Source of the DNA: Pseudomonadota bacterium
GTDB taxonomy: Bacteria > Pseudomonadota > Alphaproteobacteria > Acetobacterales > Acetobacteraceae
DNA length: 7,228 bases
NCBI GenBank assembly: GCA_021845555.1
Contig: JAJZVS010000197.1
Coordinates: forward strand, 1-7,228
Direction of reading: 5' to 3'
In this document: positions 4,706 to 7,228 of the stretch, piece after piece
How the letters are laid out: the number at the start of each line of letters is the position of its first letter
Numbering within the stretch: position 1 is the stretch's first letter
Notes under the pieces: generated by a model
What the model was told of the DNA's origin: nothing
Database searches by the model: none
The model's input: only the letters and a program-made list of their open reading frames with translations
Translations under genes and position numbers: made by a program

Positions 4706-6700
4706 CAGCCGCAGCCGCACGCCCCCGATCACGCCCGGACCCGGCGTCTGGTAGCCGTTCACCGGCTCGAACCGCGACCCGAACAGATTGGTGCCGTTCA
4801 CATAGAGCGTCGCCCGCGGCGTGAGCGCATAGCTGACGGTGAGGTTGGCGATCAGCCCCTGGCCGGAGGTGCCGATGGTTCCGGTGCTGAACCCGTTGTT
4901 GTCGTTGAGATAGTCCTGGAACGCCCCGGTGAACAACAGTTCCGGTGCGATGGTCAGGCGCGGCAGGGGCATGATCCGTGCATCCGCCGCCGCGGTATTC
5001 TGCGGCCGGCGCAGCAGCAGGGCGCCGGTGTCGGCGTTCTCCGGCTGCGTGTAGGTCCAGCTTGCCGACAGCCGCAGCCAGCCCGCCGGATGCAGCGCCA
5101 GCGTGGTCTCCACCCCCTGGATATGCGCCGAGCCGATGTTCACCGCCGTGTCGACCGGGGTGAACACCGCGACGATCAGGTTGTCGATCTGCTCATTGAA
5201 ATAGGTCGCGCCGAACACGGCGAAATCCGCCCGGCCGCGCGCGGGGATCGTGGTGGTGAAGCCCGCCTCCCAGCCCGCCGCGCTTTCCGCCCGCAGGTTC
5301 GGATTGCCGACATAGCCGAAGGAATCCACGCCGTAGCGATCGAACAGCGAAGGCGCGCGGAACGCGGTGCCATAGGCCGCCTTGAAGCGGGTGCGGACCA
5401 CGGGAACATCGAGCACCGCGCCGAGCCGCCAGGTGAACGGCCGGTCGTTCAGCACGCGATCCTGGCGCACCTGCCCGGTCACGGTGAGCCGCTTCCAGAA
5501 CGTGCCCTGGGCGCCGGCATAGGCGGCGTCATCGGTCATCGCGGCGTCGGCGCTCTCCTGATAGGGAAATCCGGCAAAGGAATAGCCGACGCGCACCTTG
5601 GCGGTGTCGGCCGTGCGCTCGACCCCGAACGTCACGTCGGCCGCCGAGATCACCGAGGAGGTGAACAGGTCGGACAGATAGAGCGTGTTGTTCCATTGCA
5701 GATCGGTGCGATAGCCGTGGTAGCGGGAATCGCTGCTGGTCTGGTTGGGATCGGCCGGCGCCAGCGCTTCGGTGTAGCGCCGGTCCTGCTGGAACCGGCC
5801 GAGGAACAGCCCGGTCTGCCACACGCCGCCCGCCATCAGGGAGCGCACCCCGACCCGTCCGAGCAGCGTGGAATCCCGCCCGGTGGAATTGGCCGCGTCA
5901 TAGGTCGGGCTGCCGAGCGCGTTGAAGCCGAACACCGCATGCCGCGCGCGCAGCAGCAGCGAGACCCGCGTGCCGGGAACCGGCGTGTAGCCCAGGTTGA
6001 GCGTCGCGAGCTGGTCGCGGTAGCCCTGCGGCGTGCCGGTGTAGATGCGCATGCGCTGCGGCGTGGTGTCGTAGCCGCGCAGCGACTCGGTCTGCACGAT
6101 CGCGGCGTAGTCGAACCCGCGCGCGGTGCCCGACAGCACCGCGCTGTCGCGGATCTGCGCCGGATAGCCGCCGGCGAGGTCGGCCGCGACATGCACCCCC
6201 GGCTGGTGGCCGCGCCTTGTGATCAGGTTGATCACCCCGCCGATCGCGCCGGAGCCATAGAGCGCGGCCATCGGCCCGCGGATGATCTCGATCCGCTCGA
6301 CATCGGCCAGCGTATCGACGCCGAAGTTGAACGCGCCGTTGGCATCCGACGAATCGTTGATCGGCATGCCGTCGCGCAGCACCAGCACGTGATCGGAGTT
6401 GGTGCCGCGGATGAACGCGCTGGCCGACCCGCCCGGCCCGCCGGATTGCGACAGCCGCAGGCCCGGCACGGCGGACAGCGCATCGGCCAGGGTGTTGTAG
6501 CCGCGCCGGTCGATCTCGGCGCGGGTGATGATGCTCACGCCGGCCGGGATGTCTTCGGCCGGGGTGGGCACCCTGGTGGCGGTGACCACCACCGAGGCCA
6601 GCGTGGCACCAGCCTGCGGCGCGGCCGGATCGGCCGCAACAGCCGCCAAGGGGGCGGCGGTGGGAACAGACAGCAGCAGCAGGACGACGGAACGTCGCAT
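4703..6700 (-). CDS. btuB: TonB-dependent vitamin B12 outer-membrane receptor BtuB
   Basis: A 665-residue outer-membrane beta-barrel receptor predicted to import cobalamin using TonB energy. Residues 1 to about 23 (MRRSVVLLLLSVPTAAPLAAVAA) are a signal peptide. A TonB-box-like segment SVVVTATR is at 36-43. The plug domain follows, about 48-164, with IPAGVSIITRAEI, FIRGTNSDHVLVLRDGMPIND and IIRGPMAALYGSGAIGGVINLITRRG, all typical of BtuB-like receptors. The rest is the 22-strand barrel, with the last strand GVIGGVRLRL ending in Leu instead of the usual Phe/Trp. The start at 6700 was chosen over an in-frame ATG at 6781: it has GGAGG 5 nt upstream and places the signal peptide at the N-terminus. 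A cobalamin riboswitch in the leader is the main evidence that the substrate is a B12-type corrinoid and that expression falls when the cofactor is plentiful. A related cobinamide or siderophore substrate is less likely. Confidence 0.93.
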   Translation of the reverse strand: MRRSVVLLLLSVPTAAPLAAVAADPAAPQAGATLASVVVTATRVPTPAEDIPAGVSIITRAEIDRRGYNTLADALSAVPGLRLSQSGGPGGSASAFIRGTNSDHVLVLRDGMPINDSSDANGAFNFGVDTLADVERIEIIRGPMAALYGSGAIGGVINLITRRGHQPGVHVAADLAGGYPAQIRDSAVLSGTARGFDYAAIVQTESLRGYDTTPQRMRIYTGTPQGYRDQLATLNLGYTPVPGTRVSLLLRARHAVFGFNALGSPTYDAANSTGRDSTLLGRVGVRSLMAGGVWQTGLFLGRFQQDRRYTEALAPADPNQTSSDSRYHGYRTDLQWNNTLYLSDLFTSSVISAADVTFGVERTADTAKVRVGYSFAGFPYQESADAAMTDDAAYAGAQGTFWKRLTVTGQVRQDRVLNDRPFTWRLGAVLDVPVVRTRFKAAYGTAFRAPSLFDRYGVDSFGYVGNPNLRAESAAGWEAGFTTTIPARGRADFAVFGATYFNEQIDNLIVAVFTPVDTAVNIGSAHIQGVETTLALHPAGWLRLSASWTYTQPENADTGALLLRRPQNTAAADARIMPLPRLTIAPELLFTGAFQDYLNDNNGFSTGTIGTSGQGLIANLTVSYALTPRATLYVNGTNLFGSRFEPVNGYQTPGPGVIGGVRLRL

Positions 6701-6726
6701 GCGGTCCTCCGTGACGAAGGGACCGC
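6701..6726 (-). promoter_or_regulatory. Hairpin overlapping the btuB Shine-Dalgarno (likely expression platform)
   Basis: GCGGTCC and GGACCGC (6726-6720 and 6707-6701 on the minus strand) form a perfect 7-bp stem with a 12-nt loop, ending exactly at the base before the btuB ATG. The Shine-Dalgarno GGAGG (6710-6706) is partly in the stem and partly at the loop edge. Such a hairpin would block ribosome entry, the usual translational output of proteobacterial cobalamin riboswitches. No T-tract is present, which argues against an intrinsic terminator. Confidence 0.5.
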
Positions 6727-6770
6727 CGCTTTCGGCGCGCGGCCCCGTCTCTGTGGACGACAGCCGCCTA

Positions 6771-6784
6771 CGGGTGTTCACCCG
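6771..6784 (-). repeat. Short perfect inverted repeat in the btuB leader
   Basis: CGGGTG (6771-6776) and CACCCG (6779-6784) are a perfect inverted repeat with a 2-nt centre; in RNA it would fold as a 5-bp stem with a 4-nt loop. It lies between the riboswitch and the ribosome-binding hairpin. It could be part of the switching structure or a simple linker fold. Confidence 0.35.
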
Positions 6785-6824
6785 CTGCGCCGGTACACCC
6801 CGCCCGTCGCGTGCGCACAGTCTC

Positions 6825-7030
6825 GATGCCGGCCGGTCTCCTGGCTCGCGGGTCTGGGTCTGGCCCCGCCTTCTCGCCCCGCGGCCAGCGGCCAGGGGCC
6901 GATGGTCGGGGGCAATGGCATCGTGGGGCCTGGCTCGCCGCGCTCAGTTGCGGGGGCAGCCGCTGCCCGGGAGGCCGCCTCGGCGGTCCCGGTCGCGTTC
7001 CCGTTTCAGCCCTTGCGGGCCACCGACATC
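6825..7030 (-). promoter_or_regulatory. Cobalamin (B12) riboswitch upstream of btuB
   Basis: On the minus strand this 206-nt leader holds the conserved cobalamin riboswitch blocks in order. The 5' segment reads AAACGGGAACGCG, around 6995-7007. The core CGGCTGCCCCCGCAACTG is at 6962-6945. A GCCGCTGG segment and GAGAAGGC (6875-6868) match the GCCACTG...GGGAAGGC part. The hallmark 3' B12 box AGCCAGGAGACCGGCC is at 6846-6831. The two ends pair to form P1: GATGTCGGT (7030-7022) with GCCGGCATC (6833-6825), nine pairs including two G-U. Binding of adenosylcobalamin to this class normally lowers expression of the downstream gene, here btuB, 124 nt further on. It is unlikely to control the divergent CoA-transferase gene, which is on the other strand. 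Confidence 0.95.
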
Positions 7031-7037
7031 TGGCCCG

Positions 7038-7066
7038 ACAGTACGCCCCGCCACCGTTCAGGACAA
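7038..7066 (-). promoter_or_regulatory. Putative sigma-70-type promoter for the riboswitch-btuB transcript
   Basis: On the minus strand, TTGTCC (7066-7061, -35) and TACTGT (7043-7038, -10) are separated by exactly 17 nt. Transcription would start near 7031, right at the 5' base of riboswitch stem P1. Matches to consensus are modest (4/6 and 3/6), but the position is what a riboswitch transcript needs. It overlaps the leader of the divergent gene starting at 7076. Confidence 0.55.
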
Positions 7067-7075
7067 CCGCCCCCG

Positions 7076-7228
7076 ATGATTCCGAAGATCGTTTTCGACC
7101 CCGCCGCCCCCGCGCCGCTCGATGGCCTGCGCGCCGTCGATCTGTCGCGCCTGGTCGCCGGTAACGTCCTGAGCCTGCAACTGGCCGATCACGGCATGGA
7201 AGTGGTGAAGATCGAGGACCCGGAGAAA
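7076..7228 (+). CDS. Family III (CaiB/BaiF) CoA-transferase, 5' part only
   Basis: The first 51 codons of a plus-strand gene that leaves the window at the right edge. The protein begins MIPKIVFDPAAPAPLDGLRA and continues VDLSRLVAGNVLSLQLADHG then MEVVKIEDPEK. This matches the N-terminal nucleotide-fold motif of family III CoA-transferases (PLxGxxVLDLSxxxAGPxxxxxLADxGAxVIKVExP), enzymes that swap CoA between acyl-CoA and free carboxylic acids. The usual Gly-Pro after the Ala is Gly-Asn here, and the usual Gly-Ala before the valine pair is Gly-Met. The catalytic Asp lies further on and is outside the window, so activity and substrate cannot be judged. An AGGA about 12 nt upstream (7060-7063) is the only ribosome-site candidate. 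The gene diverges from btuB, and its short leader overlaps the putative btuB promoter. Confidence 0.85.
   Translation, partial: MIPKIVFDPAAPAPLDGLRAVDLSRLVAGNVLSLQLADHGMEVVKIEDPEK

Noticed and set aside
2845..4824. A 659-codon open frame on the plus strand
   Set aside because: It runs antisense to the ACP and phaB and then out of frame over the adenosyltransferase, with low-complexity Arg/Gly composition. The adenosyltransferase frame is clearly the real one.
6701..6781. Longer btuB start at 6781
   Set aside because: It would add 27 polar residues before a clear signal peptide and lacks a good ribosome site, whereas the ATG at 6700 has GGAGG at proper spacing.
6525..7164. Plus-strand open frames across the riboswitch region
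   Set aside because: They are antisense to btuB and the riboswitch and carry no recognisable protein motif.
1..7228. CRISPR arrays, tRNA or rRNA genes, insertion sequences
   Set aside because: No regularly spaced repeat series, no tRNA cloverleaf with a CCA-side T-arm motif, and no transposase motif or terminal inverted repeats were seen on either strand.

Overview
The window is a very GC-rich stretch of bacterial DNA. Gene style and content (short overlapping genes, a PhaB reductase of 240 residues, a B12-riboswitch-controlled TonB receptor) suggest an alphaproteobacterium, perhaps Acetobacteraceae/Rhodospirillales. That placement is inferred; no rRNA or other taxonomic marker is present. 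Because of the GC content nearly every frame is open for long stretches, so the real genes were picked by motifs, junctions and start signals.

Region 1 (positions 1-3138, all on the minus strand, read right to left) is a tightly packed operon: acyl carrier protein, acyl-AMP ligase, FabA/FabZ-like hot-dog dehydratase, LpxL/HtrB-like acyltransferase, then the start of an exported protein that leaves the window. Junctions are an 8-nt gap, an 8-nt overlap, a 4-nt ATGA overlap, and an unusual overlap of at least 120 nt. This gene set and order resemble the ACP / AMP-ligase / dehydratase / acyltransferase / LolA part of aryl-polyene (APE)-type pigment clusters. No ketosynthase is in the window, so the product class is an inference.

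Region 2 (3139-4093) holds phaB (acetoacetyl-CoA reductase, minus strand) directly upstream of the operon. It is separated from it by 120 nt carrying a long hairpin, and from the divergent gene to its right by 112 nt with a 16-bp tandem repeat and a 12-bp palindrome.

Region 3 (4094-7066) is a cobalamin module. A PduO-type ATP:cob(I)alamin adenosyltransferase (plus strand) converges on btuB, the TonB-dependent B12 receptor (minus strand), across a shared 9-bp-stem hairpin. btuB has a long leader containing a cobalamin riboswitch (about 6825-7030) with a matching promoter just upstream, and a hairpin overlapping its Shine-Dalgarno sequence. Uptake and conversion to adenosylcobalamin are thus paired, and uptake is probably repressed by the end product.

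Region 4 (7076 to the right edge) is the first 51 codons of a divergent family III (CaiB/BaiF) CoA-transferase, whose leader overlaps the btuB promoter.
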